Notes: generated from the sequence alone by a model not told the origin. Counted from the first letter of the stretch, positions 33,783-43,029 are shown. The stretch: DNA of 53,159 bases from Candidatus Evtepia faecavium (GCA_019115545.1 DXDK01000034.1:1-53159), one strand, 5' to 3'. Numbers and translations are program-made.

Positions 33783-34364
33783 TCACTGCCCCTGCTGTTC
33801 CCGGATCTTTTTCCGCCAGCACCGGTGGCACATGGCCACGTAGCTGTCGTTGCCCCCCAGAAAGACCTGGTCCCCCTGGGTGAGGATCCTGCCGCTGGCG
33901 TCCAGGCGGGCGTTCACCGTGGCCTTGGAGCCGCAGGCGCAGACGTTCTTGATCTCCGTGATGGAGTCGGCCAGCTCCATGAGCCGCTGGGACCCGGGGA
34001 AGAGGTGGGTGAGAAAGTCCGTGCGCAAGCCAAAGCAGAGCACGGGGATGTCCCGCTCGTCCACGATCTCCCGCAGCTGGTCGATCTGCTGGGGGGTGAG
34101 GAACTGGGCTTCGTCGGCGATGATCACGTCGCAGGTCCCGGCGGCCTCGTACCGCGCCCGGATGTCGTCCTGGGGGGAGATCACGTCCGCCTCCCGGAAC
34201 AGGCCGATGCGGCTTTTCACAATGGCCGCGCCGTCCCGGTCGTCGATGCTGGGCTTGATGAGCCACACCCGCATCCCCAGCTCCTCGTAGTTAAACTGGG
34301 TGATGAGCGCCTGGGCAGACTTGGAACTGCCCATGGCACCATACTTAAAGTAGAGTTTTGCCAT
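33783..34364 (-). CDS. tdk: Thymidine kinase
   Basis: This 193-residue type II thymidine kinase, for pyrimidine salvage, has P-loop GAMGSSKS (residues 9-16), Walker B/catalytic IIADEAQF with Glu85, the lasso/thymidine-binding region YVAMCHRC and a structural zinc from CACG and CHRC. A weak terminator (CCCC-AAA-GGGG with a T-run on the minus strand, near 33771) follows it. Confidence 0.95.
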   Translation of the reverse strand: MAKLYFKYGAMGSSKSAQALITQFNYEELGMRVWLIKPSIDDRDGAAIVKSRIGLFREADVISPQDDIRARYEAAGTCDVIIADEAQFLTPQQIDQLREIVDERDIPVLCFGLRTDFLTHLFPGSQRLMELADSITEIKNVCACGSKATVNARLDASGRILTQGDQVFLGGNDSYVAMCHRCWRKKIREQQGQ

Positions 34365-34408
34365 ATTCTTTCCTGCCTTTGTTGAAATGCTGCAAATCCA
34401 TTTGTTCC

Positions 34409-34437
34409 ATCATAGCATATCCCACAGGACAATGCAA
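34409..34437 (-). promoter_or_regulatory. Promoter of tdk
   Basis: Minus-strand TTGCAT, 17-bp spacer, TATGAT. Confidence 0.7.
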
Positions 34438-34517
34438 TTTCAATCCGGGGCGGGGCGGGGGGCTCCCAGACGCTTTTGTGAAATTCAGCAAAAAGCCCGC
34501 GAGTTTTATTTATACCC

Positions 34518-34546
34518 TTGATTGCGCTGTATAATGATGGTATAAT
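34518..34546 (+). promoter_or_regulatory. Promoter of the BMP lipoprotein gene
   Basis: TTGATT (34518-34523), 17-bp spacer, TATAAT (34541-34546). The leader of about 65 bases holds only a small GGTATT/AATACC hairpin. No purine riboswitch is seen. Confidence 0.8.
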
Positions 34547-34615
34547 CCCTGTAAGGTATTGTTAAAAATACCGAAAAACATCCACCCAATCCTAGGAAAC
34601 GGAGGTAATGAAAGG

Positions 34616-35800
34616 ATGAAAAAGATTCTTGCACTTCTCCTGGCCTCGGTGATGGCTCTGTCCCTGTGCGCCTGCGGCACCACCACGGACGAAACCACCG
34701 ACGAGGGCACCACCACGGAGACCGAAACCACCACTGAGGCCAATCCCGCCGACGCCATTTCTGACACCATGACGTCCGAGGACGGCACCTATGAGCTGGC
34801 CTTTGTCACCGACGTGGGCCAGCTGAAGGACAAGTCCTTCAACCAGGGCACCTGGAACGGCGTGAAGCTCTATGCCGACGCCAACGACATGTCCTACAAG
34901 TACTATCAGCCCGCCAACGGCGACCAGGCTACCGACGATGACCGCTACGACGCCATGAAGGCCGCCGTGGACGCCGGTGCCACCGCCGTGGTCTGCGCCG
35001 GCTACCTCCAGGAAGCCGCCCTGCAGAGAGCTGCCATCGACTTCCCCGACGTGCAGTTCATCTTCATCGACGGTTATCCCCTGGATGACGATCCCGATCC
35101 CGACGTGCAGGGCAACATCCTGACCAACGTGGCCGGCATCGCCTTCAAGGAAGAGCAGTCCGGTTACTTCGCCGGCTATGCCGCCGTGATGGAAGGCTTC
35201 ACTGAGCTGGGCTTCTCCGGCGGCGGTGGCGGCACCAACCCCGCCTGCTGCCGGTACGGCTACGGCTTCGTCCAGGGCGCCAACGAGGCTGCCGCTGAGA
35301 AGGACGTGCAGGTGAACGTGAACTACTCCTGGCAGTACGGCTCCAACTTCTCCGCCTCCCCTGAGCTGCAGACCATGGCCACCGGCTGGTATCAGCAGGG
35401 CACCCAGGTGATCTTCGCCTGCGGCGGCTCCATGTTCCAGTCCATCTCCGCCGCGGCTTCCGCCAACGACGGCGCCGTCATCGGCGTGGACGTGGACCAG
35501 TCCAGCGAGTCCCCCGCCGTGATCACCTCCGCCATGAAGGAACTGGCTGACGCCGTGCAGTGGTCCCTGACCAAGGTGTTCGACGGCACCTTCTCCGAGA
35601 TCGGCGGCCAGGCCACCTCTCTGGGCGTGGAGACCGACGCTGTTGGTCTGCCCACCGCTACCTGGAGCCTGACCAACTTCACCGTGGAGCAGTATGAGGC
35701 CATGTATCAGCAGGTGAAGGACGGCACCCTCACTGTGGACGCCGACTATGAGACCGGTCTGGAGCAGGATTACTCCAACCTGACCCTCAACATCATCTGA
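34616..35800 (+). CDS. BMP-family nucleoside-binding lipoprotein of an ABC importer
   Basis: This 394-residue substrate-binding lipoprotein has a signal peptide ending in CACG (lipobox LCAC) and a Thr/Glu-rich linker. The Med/BMP domain has FVTDVGQLKDKSFNQGTWNG at its start, ADDRYDAMKAAVDAGATAVV-like helices, and GVDVDQSSE in the ligand cleft. BMP proteins bind purine nucleosides. The matching ATPase and permeases start at 37498, beyond an opposite-strand gene. GGAGGT and AAAGG precede the ATG at 34616. Confidence 0.92.
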   Translation: MKKILALLLASVMALSLCACGTTTDETTDEGTTTETETTTEANPADAISDTMTSEDGTYELAFVTDVGQLKDKSFNQGTWNGVKLYADANDMSYKYYQPANGDQATDDDRYDAMKAAVDAGATAVVCAGYLQEAALQRAAIDFPDVQFIFIDGYPLDDDPDPDVQGNILTNVAGIAFKEEQSGYFAGYAAVMEGFTELGFSGGGGGTNPACCRYGYGFVQGANEAAAEKDVQVNVNYSWQYGSNFSASPELQTMATGWYQQGTQVIFACGGSMFQSISAAASANDGAVIGVDVDQSSESPAVITSAMKELADAVQWSLTKVFDGTFSEIGGQATSLGVETDAVGLPTATWSLTNFTVEQYEAMYQQVKDGTLTVDADYETGLEQDYSNLTLNII

Positions 35801-35830
35801 TCCCATCGTACCTGCCGCATTTTGACGTGA

Positions 35831-35866
35831 AACGAGCCTGTCCCTGAAGGGACAGGCTCGTTTTTT
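35831..35866. terminator. Strong terminator after the BMP lipoprotein gene
   Basis: AACGAGCCTGTCCC, TGAA loop, GGGACAGGCTCGTT then T-run. The 14-bp perfect stem also serves the convergent gene at 35881. Confidence 0.95.
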
Positions 35867-35880
35867 ACCGCTCTGTTTTT

Positions 35881-37254
35881 TTACTGGCCTTCGTCCTTTT
35901 TGGCCTCCGCCTGGGCCTGGGTGATGACCTTCTCGTAAGGGGCGATGATGTATCGGCTCATCTGGGCCCCCATCTTCTTTTGCAGGGCGGGGATGGCCAT
36001 GAGCCCGCCCACCAGCTTCATCTGGAGCAGCCGCCCCTTCTGCTTCTGGGGGAAGTCATAGGCCCCGTGGGCCTTGTAGAACTGGTGGTCGGCCTTCATC
36101 AGCCCCTGCATCAGATAGATCAGGTCCCGGAAGATCTTGCTGCCCCCCACCCCGTAGAAGTTGGCCGGGCGGCGGAGGTGGTGCTCCATGGCGAAGGTTA
36201 GATTGTCCGCCAGGCTCTGGATGGCGGCGGAAATGTCCTCCCCCTCGTCGGTGACCACGCCGCAGAGGTAGTTGCCCCCCACCTCGCTGCGCCCCTCCAG
36301 GACCATCTGGAGGTTGGGCTCATGCCGGTAGTCCCCCTGGAGGAGGTAGGCTACCGGCGTGCCCTGGGTGACGGTGCGGTGGCCGTTGCAGAACTGCCGG
36401 TCGTCGTAGCACTTGAACACCGCGTGGGTGTAGTGGTTGACAATGGGGAAGGCGTAGACGATGGCGTCGGCCTGCTGGATCTGGGTGCGGAGGAAGTCGT
36501 CAAACCCGTCGGGGTAGATGCACTTTCCCGTGACGGCGCAGCGCAGACACCCCAGGCACCCGCCCCGGAAGGGGAAGTCCTGCAAATTCACCACCCGGCT
36601 GGGGTAGGGGAGGGCCGCCTGGAAATCCTGGACCATGTGGGCCAGGGTGGGTGCCTCCTCCCCGCAGCAGGTGACGATGACCACCTCCTTCCCCGGGCGC
36701 TTCTCCGCCTGGGGGAGGGTGGGCTGGTAGGCCGCCGGCGCCCGGGCCGGCCGGGCCGGCGGGGGCGGAAGGAAGCCGCCGTGGGCGCAGGTGAACAGCA
36801 GCTGCTGGAAGAACATCCGGGCCTCCTCCTGGCCTTTTCGGGAGAGGAGGTCCTCCATGTCCGCCGAGAGGCCCCGGACCACCCGCATCCCCAAATCGAA
36901 GCAGGTTTCCTCCACGAACCGGTGGGCGGTGACGTCGTAGAAGTGCTTGGAGGTGGTGATCTGGGTGGCAATCTTCCCGGTGAGGTCCACCCCGTCGGCC
37001 CGGACCAGCTCCAGAAACCGCTGGAGCTGATAGGGCACCAGGAAGGTGTACACCGGGTAGCAGAAGAGCACCACATCCGCCCCGGCCAGGGCCTTTCGGG
37101 CCGGGGAAAAGTCCTGCTCATAGCGCCGGATATGCTGGCCCACCGGGAGGACGGCAAACCGGTGCTCCGGGTGCAGGGTTTGGAGATACCGCACCGTCTG
37201 CAGGGTGGTGCTGTTCTTCCCCTTCGGGCTTCCGTTGAGGACCAGGATCTTCAT
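35881..37254 (-). CDS. Tandem flavodoxin-fold oxidoreductase
   Basis: This 457-residue protein carries two NADPH-dependent FMN reductase/flavodoxin domains. The first (1 to about 160) begins MKILVLNGSPKGKNSTT; the second (about 188-340) begins EVVIVTCCGEEAPT and has a Cys cluster at 233, 236, 239 and 245 (GGCLGCLRC...GKC). A helical C-terminal part (about 370-457) follows. A Pro/Ala-rich linker joins the domains. It probably transfers electrons from NAD(P)H to an unknown acceptor. The RBS is GGAGGTG. It sits, on the opposite strand, between the two parts of the nucleoside importer. Confidence 0.82.
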   Translation of the reverse strand: MKILVLNGSPKGKNSTTLQTVRYLQTLHPEHRFAVLPVGQHIRRYEQDFSPARKALAGADVVLFCYPVYTFLVPYQLQRFLELVRADGVDLTGKIATQITTSKHFYDVTAHRFVEETCFDLGMRVVRGLSADMEDLLSRKGQEEARMFFQQLLFTCAHGGFLPPPPARPARAPAAYQPTLPQAEKRPGKEVVIVTCCGEEAPTLAHMVQDFQAALPYPSRVVNLQDFPFRGGCLGCLRCAVTGKCIYPDGFDDFLRTQIQQADAIVYAFPIVNHYTHAVFKCYDDRQFCNGHRTVTQGTPVAYLLQGDYRHEPNLQMVLEGRSEVGGNYLCGVVTDEGEDISAAIQSLADNLTFAMEHHLRRPANFYGVGGSKIFRDLIYLMQGLMKADHQFYKAHGAYDFPQKQKGRLLQMKLVGGLMAIPALQKKMGAQMSRYIIAPYEKVITQAQAEAKKDEGQ

Positions 37255-37412
37255 AGAGACACCTCCGTTGCGCAAGTGGCCCGCCCCGAAGCGGGGCGGT
37301 TTTTCCCATTGTAGCACGGGGCGGCGGGGGGCGTCAACGAAACCTACAATCCCAAGGCCCCGGAAAACCCGAACTTTTTATGGGGAAAGGGCCAGGAAAT
37401 GAAGGCGGAACC

Positions 37413-37441
37413 TTGCAACTTTTCGTTGAAACCAGTATAAT
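37413..37441 (+). promoter_or_regulatory. Promoter of importer ATPase-permease operon
   Basis: TTGCAA (37413-37418), 17-bp spacer, TATAAT (37436-37441). Confidence 0.85.
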
Positions 37442-37497
37442 AAGCACGATAATCTGGCCGCAGCCGGCCGAGAAAAGAGAGGAAAGTAGGTGACGGA

Positions 37498-39045
37498 ATG
37501 GACCATGGGCAGGACTATGTGATCGAGATGCTTCACATTACCAAGGAGTTTCCCGGCATCAAAGCCAACGACGACATCACCCTCCAGCTCAAGCGGGGGG
37601 AAATCCACGCCCTGCTGGGGGAGAACGGTGCGGGAAAGTCCACGCTGATGTCCATCCTCTTCGGCATGTACCAACCAGACGCCGGAGAGATCCGCAAGAA
37701 CGGGGAGAGGGTCTCCATCAAGGACCCCAACGACGCCACGGCCCTGGGCATCGGCATGGTGCACCAGCATTTCAAGCTCATCGACGTCTTTACCGTGTTG
37801 GACAACATCATCCTGGGAGCGGAGGACACCAAGTTCGGCTTCCTGCAGAAAAAGGAGGCCCGGGCAAAGGTCCAGGACCTCTCCCAGCGGTATGGGCTGA
37901 AGGTGGACCTGGACGCCAAGGTGGAGAACATCACCGTGGGCATGCAGCAGCGGGTGGAGATCCTGAAGATGCTCTACCGGGACAACGAGATTTTGATCTT
38001 TGACGAGCCCACCGCCGTGCTCACCCCCCAGGAGATCGAGGAGCTCATGAAGATCATGAAGAACCTCACCGCCGAGGGGAAGTCCATTCTCTTCATCTCC
38101 CACAAGCTCAACGAGATCATGGCGGTGGCCGACCGGGTCACCGTCCTGCGGAAGGGCCAGTGCATCGGCACCGTGGAGACCAAGGACACCAACCAGCAGG
38201 CCCTGTCCAACATGATGGTGGGCCGGCCGGTCCAGCTCCAGGTGGAGAAGGACGAGGCCCATCCCGGCGACGTGGTCCTGCAGGTGAAGGACCTGCGGGT
38301 GCACTCCAAGCTCCACAAGAAGGACGCCGTCCAGGGCGTGAGCTTCGACGTCCGGGCAGGGGAGATCGTCTGCATCGCCGGCATCGACGGCAACGGCCAG
38401 AGCGAGCTCATCTACGGCCTCACCGGCCTGGAGAAATCCGCCGGGGGCACCGTCACCCTGTGCGGGGAGGAGATCAGCCACACCTCCATCCGGAAGCGGC
38501 TGAAGAACCTCAGCCACATCCCCGAGGACCGGCACAAGCACGGCCTCATCCTGGACTTCACCCTGGAGCAGAACCTGGTCCTCCAGCGCTTCCGGGAACC
38601 CCAGTTCCAAAAAGCGGGCTTTTTGAAGAGAGACGCCATCCGCTCCTACGCCAACGTTCTCATCGACCAGTATGACGTCCGCAGCGGCCAGGGCCCCGTC
38701 ACCGTGGTGCGGAGCATGTCCGGCGGCAACCAGCAAAAGGCCATCATCGCCCGGGAGCTGGACCGGGAAAAGCCCCTGATCATCGCCGTCCAGCCCACCC
38801 GCGGCCTGGACGTGGGGGCCATCGAGTACATCCACAGCCAGCTGGTGGCGGAACGGGACAAGGGCCGGGCCGTCCTGCTGGTCTCCCTGGAGCTGGACGA
38901 GGTCATGAACCTCTCCGACCGGATCCTGGTCCTCTATGAGGGGGAGATCGTGGGCGAACTGGATCCCAAACAGACCTCCGTACAGGAGCTGGGCCTGTAT
39001 ATGGCCGGCGCCAAGCGGATGGAGAAAGGAGGCGGCGCAGAATGA
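37498..39045 (+). CDS. Nucleoside ABC importer, duplicated ATP-binding protein
   Basis: This 515-residue protein has two ABC domains. The first has Walker A LLGENGAGKST, Q-loop region GMVHQHFKLIDVFTVLDNI and Walker B ILIFDEPTAVLTPQE. The second has a degenerate Walker A (CIAGIDGNGQSEL), signature MSGGNQQK and VQPTRGLDVGAIE. The layout matches NupO/YufO-type ATPases of BMP importers (sugar-type ABC). It overlaps the permease gene by 4 bp (ATGA). Confidence 0.93.
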   Translation: MDHGQDYVIEMLHITKEFPGIKANDDITLQLKRGEIHALLGENGAGKSTLMSILFGMYQPDAGEIRKNGERVSIKDPNDATALGIGMVHQHFKLIDVFTVLDNIILGAEDTKFGFLQKKEARAKVQDLSQRYGLKVDLDAKVENITVGMQQRVEILKMLYRDNEILIFDEPTAVLTPQEIEELMKIMKNLTAEGKSILFISHKLNEIMAVADRVTVLRKGQCIGTVETKDTNQQALSNMMVGRPVQLQVEKDEAHPGDVVLQVKDLRVHSKLHKKDAVQGVSFDVRAGEIVCIAGIDGNGQSELIYGLTGLEKSAGGTVTLCGEEISHTSIRKRLKNLSHIPEDRHKHGLILDFTLEQNLVLQRFREPQFQKAGFLKRDAIRSYANVLIDQYDVRSGQGPVTVVRSMSGGNQQKAIIARELDREKPLIIAVQPTRGLDVGAIEYIHSQLVAERDKGRAVLLVSLELDEVMNLSDRILVLYEGEIVGELDPKQTSVQELGLYMAGAKRMEKGGGAE

Positions 39046-40292
39046 AAAACCGCACGTCCCTGCTGAAAAAGGACGCCACCCAGGCCATTCTGGCCTCCGT
39101 CCTCTCCATCATCATCGGCCTGGTGGTGGGCTGCGTCATCATTCTGGTGGTGGGCTGCACCAGCGACAACCTGAGCCTCTCCAGCGCCATGGATGGCATC
39201 CGCCTGATCTTCGGCGGCCTCTTCAGCACCGGGCGGGACGCCTCCGGCGCCCTGACCTTCGGCTTCAACCCCACCAACATCGGCAACATGCTCTTCCGGG
39301 CCACCCCCCTGATCATGACCGGCCTGTCGGTGGCTGTGGCCTTTAAGACGGGCCTGTTCAACATCGGCGCCCCGGGGCAGTACCTCATGGGCACCATGGT
39401 CACCCTGATGCTGGCCCTGGGCATCCCCTCGGAGAGCGTCCCCGCGGGCCTGATCTGGGTCATCGCCTTTGTGGGCGGCTGCCTGGCCGGCGCGGTCTGG
39501 GGGGCCATCCCCGGCCTGCTGAAGGCCTTCCTGAACATCAACGAAGTGCTGGCCTGCATCATGACCAACTGGCTGGCCGCCAACGTGGTCACCTGGGCCT
39601 TTGACGGCAGCAGCTTCCGCAACCTGGTGGAGAACAACAAGGCCGGCTACATCTACAAGACCACCTTCAACGGGGTGGAGACCCCCAAGCTGGGGCTGGA
39701 CCACCTCTTCCCCAACTCCCAGGTGAACATGGGCATCCTGGTGGCCATCGCCATCGCCATTCTCATGTACGTCATCATGAACAAGACCACCCTGGGCTAT
39801 CAGCTCAAGGCCTGCGGGGCCAACCGCCACGCCGCCCGGTACGCCGGCATCCAGGACAAGCGGAACATCGTCCTGTCCATGGCCATCGCCGGGGCCCTGG
39901 CGGCAGGGGGGGCCTCCCTGTATTACCTGTCCGGCAACACGGAGTTCTTCTGGTCCACCTACCAGTCCCTGCCCGCCACCGGCTTCAACGGCATCCCCGT
40001 GGCCCTGCTGGCGGTGAACAACCCCGTTGCCGTCATCTTCACCGGCTGCTTCATGTCCATGCTGGACATCTCCGGCCTGCAGCTGACCAACCTCACCGCC
40101 TATAACGAGTACATCACCGATGTCATCATCGCCACCATCGTCTACCTCAGCGCCTTCTCCCTGGTGATCCGCATGTTCATCAGCGGCCGGAGAAAGCGCA
40201 AGGGCAAGGCAGCTGCGGCAGCCCCCGCCCCCGATCCCGGCGGAGAGACCCCGCCGGCCCCTGTGGCTGAGAAAGGAGGCGAAGGCGCATGA
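39042..40292 (+). CDS. Nucleoside ABC importer permease 1
   Basis: This 416-residue permease of the BPD_transp_2 family (NupP type) has about 9-10 membrane segments. Landmarks: VAFKTGLFNIGAPGQYLMG, FLNINEVLACIMTNWLA and LKACGANRHAARYAGI. The tail after about residue 395 is Ala/Pro-rich. Overlaps at both ends (ATGA) show tight coupling with the ATPase and second permease. Confidence 0.92.
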   Translation: MKNRTSLLKKDATQAILASVLSIIIGLVVGCVIILVVGCTSDNLSLSSAMDGIRLIFGGLFSTGRDASGALTFGFNPTNIGNMLFRATPLIMTGLSVAVAFKTGLFNIGAPGQYLMGTMVTLMLALGIPSESVPAGLIWVIAFVGGCLAGAVWGAIPGLLKAFLNINEVLACIMTNWLAANVVTWAFDGSSFRNLVENNKAGYIYKTTFNGVETPKLGLDHLFPNSQVNMGILVAIAIAILMYVIMNKTTLGYQLKACGANRHAARYAGIQDKRNIVLSMAIAGALAAGGASLYYLSGNTEFFWSTYQSLPATGFNGIPVALLAVNNPVAVIFTGCFMSMLDISGLQLTNLTAYNEYITDVIIATIVYLSAFSLVIRMFISGRRKRKGKAAAAAPAPDPGGETPPAPVAEKGGEGA

Positions 40293-41320
40293 CATTCCTC
40301 ATTCAGCAGACCCTGATCTACGCCGTGCCCCTGATGATCGTGGCCCTGGCCGGCGTCTTCGCCGAGCGCAGCGGCATCATCAACCTGGCCCTGGAAGGTA
40401 TCATGATCTTCGGCGCCTTCATCGGCGTGCTCTTCGTGCGCACCATGCAGGGCTCGGAAGTGTTCACCGCGGCCGCGGCGGCAGGGGATTACGCCACCCT
40501 CCAAGGCCTGGAGTTCATGGCCATGGCCGTGGCCGCCCTGATGGGGGCCATCTTCTCCCTGCTGCTGTCCTTTGCCTCCATCAACCTGCGGGCAGACCAG
40601 ACCATCGGCGGCACCGCGCTGAACCTGTTGGCCCCCGCCCTGGTCCTCTTCTTCATCCGCATCATCGCCAACCAGAACACCCTGCAGATGGCAGAGGGCG
40701 ACGCCGCCAGCTGGTTCATGATCAAGAAGTCCATGTTCGGCTACTCCCAGCTGGAGAGCATGGGCCCCCTGGGGGAGACCTTCATCAACCGGACCTACCT
40801 GGCCACCTATCTGTGCATCCTCCTCTTCATCGTCCTGGCCATCATCCTGTACAAGACCCGCTTCGGCCTGCGGCTGCGGGCCTGCGGCGAGAACCCCCAG
40901 GCTGCCGACTCCCTGGGCATCAACGTGTACAAGATGCGCTACGCCGGCACCACCATCTCCGGTGCCCTGGCGGGCATGGGCGGGTTCGTCTACTCCCTGA
41001 CCACCGCCAACTGCACCGCCAACGGCGACGTGGCCGGCTTCGGCTTCCTGGCCCTGGCCGTCATGATCTTCGGCAACTGGAAGCCCCTGAACATTGCCGG
41101 GGCCTCCCTCCTCTTCGGCCTGTTCAAGTGCGTGGCCGCCAGCTACTCCAGCATCGACGTCAACGGCGACGGCGTGTACCTGCTGGCCGACCTGGGCATC
41201 AGCGCCCACTTCTACCGGATGCTGCCCTACCTCATCACCCTCATCGTTTTGGCCTTCACCTCCAAAAACTCCCGGGCACCCAAGGCAGAGGGCATCCCCT
41301 ACGACAAGAGTACACGATAG
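40289..41320 (+). CDS. Nucleoside ABC importer permease 2
   Basis: This 343-residue permease (NupQ type) begins with LIYAVPLMIVALAGVFAERSGIINLALEGIM and has about 8 membrane segments and LRACGENPQAADSLGINVYKMRY. It completes the importer: binding lipoprotein, dual ATPase, two permeases. A 16-bp-stem terminator follows. Confidence 0.93.
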   Translation: MTFLIQQTLIYAVPLMIVALAGVFAERSGIINLALEGIMIFGAFIGVLFVRTMQGSEVFTAAAAAGDYATLQGLEFMAMAVAALMGAIFSLLLSFASINLRADQTIGGTALNLLAPALVLFFIRIIANQNTLQMAEGDAASWFMIKKSMFGYSQLESMGPLGETFINRTYLATYLCILLFIVLAIILYKTRFGLRLRACGENPQAADSLGINVYKMRYAGTTISGALAGMGGFVYSLTTANCTANGDVAGFGFLALAVMIFGNWKPLNIAGASLLFGLFKCVAASYSSIDVNGDGVYLLADLGISAHFYRMLPYLITLIVLAFTSKNSRAPKAEGIPYDKSTR

Positions 41321-41335
41321 TTCTTACACCCCATG

Positions 41336-41370
41336 CAAACGGGCTGTCTGCGCTGCAGGCAGCCCGTTTG
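41336..41370 (+). terminator. Terminator after the importer operon
   Basis: CAAACGGGCTGTCTGC and GCAGGCAGCCCGTTTG pair over 16 bp (one G-T) around a 3-base loop. Confidence 0.85.
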
Positions 41371-41375
41371 TGCGC

Positions 41376-41404
41376 TTTACGGCGGCCTTTGCCCATGGTA
41401 TAAT
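41376..41404 (+). promoter_or_regulatory. Promoter of the hydrolase-kinase pair
   Basis: TTTACG (41376-41381), 17-bp spacer, TATAAT (41399-41404). Confidence 0.6.
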
Positions 41405-41439
41405 GGCCCCAACAAACCAAAGAGAAGGAGGGGATCTGA

Positions 41440-41982
41440 ATGAAACGCCTGTTGGTGGTGGTGGATCTCCAGAAAGATTTTGTAGACGGCGCCCTGGGCA
41501 CGCCGGAGGCCCAGGCCATCGTCCCCGCGGTCATCCGGCGGATCCGGGAATTTCCCGGGGATGTGGTCTACACCCGGGACACCCACGGGGAGGACTATCT
41601 GAACACCCAAGAGGGGCGGCACCTCCCGGTGGTCCACTGCCTCCGCAACACCCCGGGATGGGAGATCCTGCCGGAGGTCCTCCAGGCCGGGGCAGGGAAG
41701 ACGGCAGCGGTGCTGGACAAGCCCACCTTCGGCTCCCTGGCCCTGTGTGACCTGGCCGCCTCCGGCGGATACGAGGCCATCGAGCTGGTGGGCCTGTGCA
41801 CCGACATCTGCGTCATCTCCAACGCCCTGTGCCTGAAAGCCCGGCTGTGGGAGGTCCCCCTCTCCGTCCGGGCCGACTGCTGCGCCGGGGTGACGCCGGA
41901 GAGCCACGCCAACGCCCTGGCCGCCATGGCCATGTGCCAGATCGAGATCCAGAACGGCCCCGATGCAGGGGCGGAGGGCTGA
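41440..41982 (+). CDS. Nicotinamidase-like cysteine hydrolase (isochorismatase family)
   Basis: This 180-residue protein has the catalytic triad Asp9 (VVDLQKDF), Lys94 (LDKPTFGS) and Cys124 (CTDICV), with candidate metal ligands in DTHGEDY and a nearby His. Nicotinamidases convert nicotinamide to nicotinate for NAD salvage; the same fold also hydrolyses other amides. It sits 4 bp before a PfkB kinase gene and just after the nucleoside importer. Confidence 0.88.
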   Translation: MKRLLVVVDLQKDFVDGALGTPEAQAIVPAVIRRIREFPGDVVYTRDTHGEDYLNTQEGRHLPVVHCLRNTPGWEILPEVLQAGAGKTAAVLDKPTFGSLALCDLAASGGYEAIELVGLCTDICVISNALCLKARLWEVPLSVRADCCAGVTPESHANALAAMAMCQIEIQNGPDAGAEG

Positions 41983-41986
41983 GGCC

Positions 41987-42880
41987 ATGGCACAGGACAT
42001 GCTTCTCCTGGGGGGCCTGGTGCTGGACCGGTACTTCTCCGTCACCGCCTGGCCCCGGCGGGGGCAGGACGGATACTTCTCCCGGGAGGAGACCTTCGTG
42101 GGGGGCTGCGCCGCCAACATGGCGGTGACCATCCACAACCTGGGCGGCCAGGCCCACGTGGTCTCCTGCCTGGGGAACGACCCGGCAGGGGAGACCATCC
42201 GCCGGTATTGGGCCTCCCACGGCCTGTCCCAGCGGTTCCTTCCCACAAGGCGGGGGGAGACCGGGAGCTGCCTGGTCTTCTCCGAGCCTGACGGGGAGCG
42301 CACCTTCCTCACCCGGAAAGGAGTGGAGCTGGCCTTTCCGCCAGACCTGGCCGATCAGGTGGCCGCCGCCCGGCCGGCCTGGGTGGGGGTCACCGGCTAC
42401 TACCTCCTGGGGGAGGACCGGGGGCGGGTCCTCCGCACCCTCTCCGCCCTGCGGGAGCAGGGGGCGGGGATCCTCTTTGACCCCAGCCCCCTGGTGGGGG
42501 ACATCCCCCCAGCCCAGCGGGAGGAGATGGTGTCCCTGGCCCACCTCCTCACCCCCAACGACAGCGAGCTGGCCGCCCTGGGCGGTCCGGAGAGGATCCC
42601 TCAGCTGACGGCGGCGGGAAAGACCGTCCTGTGGAAGCAGGGCAGCCGGGGCGGCCTGGTGTGCGCCCCGGCGGGGCAGTTTCCCTATGCCCCGACCCCC
42701 TGCACCCCGGTGGACACCACCGGGGCGGGGGACAGCTTTTCCGGCGGCCTCCTCTTCTCCCTGGCCCAGGGTCGGCCTTTGGATGAGGCCGTCCGGCTGG
42801 CCGCCTGGTGCGCGGCCCAGACGGTGCAGGTCCACGGCCCCCACGGATTCTGGCAGCGGGAGGCGGGAACCCCGGTTTGA
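41987..42880 (+). CDS. PfkB-family sugar/nucleoside kinase
   Basis: This 297-residue ribokinase-fold enzyme has the N-terminal GG motif (FVGGCAANMAVTIHNLGG) and the C-terminal anion-hole/catalytic motif DTTGAGDSFSGG. Substrate could be ribose, another sugar or a nucleoside. The neighbouring importer favours a nucleoside or its sugar, which is inference. The start at 41987 follows GGAGGG; the longer frame from 41963 is not needed. Confidence 0.88.
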   Translation: MAQDMLLLGGLVLDRYFSVTAWPRRGQDGYFSREETFVGGCAANMAVTIHNLGGQAHVVSCLGNDPAGETIRRYWASHGLSQRFLPTRRGETGSCLVFSEPDGERTFLTRKGVELAFPPDLADQVAAARPAWVGVTGYYLLGEDRGRVLRTLSALREQGAGILFDPSPLVGDIPPAQREEMVSLAHLLTPNDSELAALGGPERIPQLTAAGKTVLWKQGSRGGLVCAPAGQFPYAPTPCTPVDTTGAGDSFSGGLLFSLAQGRPLDEAVRLAAWCAAQTVQVHGPHGFWQREAGTPV

Positions 42881-42887
42881 TCCCTTC

Positions 42888-42920
42888 CCGGCGCGGGCCC
42901 AGGTGGTCCGCGCCGGTTTT
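42888..42920 (+). terminator. Terminator after the PfkB kinase gene
   Basis: CCGGCGCGG and CCGCGCCGG arms followed by TTTT. Confidence 0.88.
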
Positions 42921-42962
42921 CCGTCAAATCGCACAGTTCTTCCCATTCTTTCAAATCCATCC

Positions 42963-42992
42963 TTGACGAAAACAGCGAGGATGGGCTATGAT
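42963..42992 (+). promoter_or_regulatory. Promoter of the NhaC-type antiporter gene
   Basis: TTGACG (42963-42968), 18-bp spacer, TATGAT (42987-42992). Confidence 0.8.
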
Positions 42993-43029
42993 AGACGTAG
43001 TGATTTGAAGAGAGAAAGGACGGGACAGA

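Noticed and set aside
34441..34615. Purine riboswitch upstream of the nucleoside-binding lipoprotein gene
   Set aside because: The promoter at 34518-34546 leaves a leader of only about 65 bases, with no aptamer-like core.
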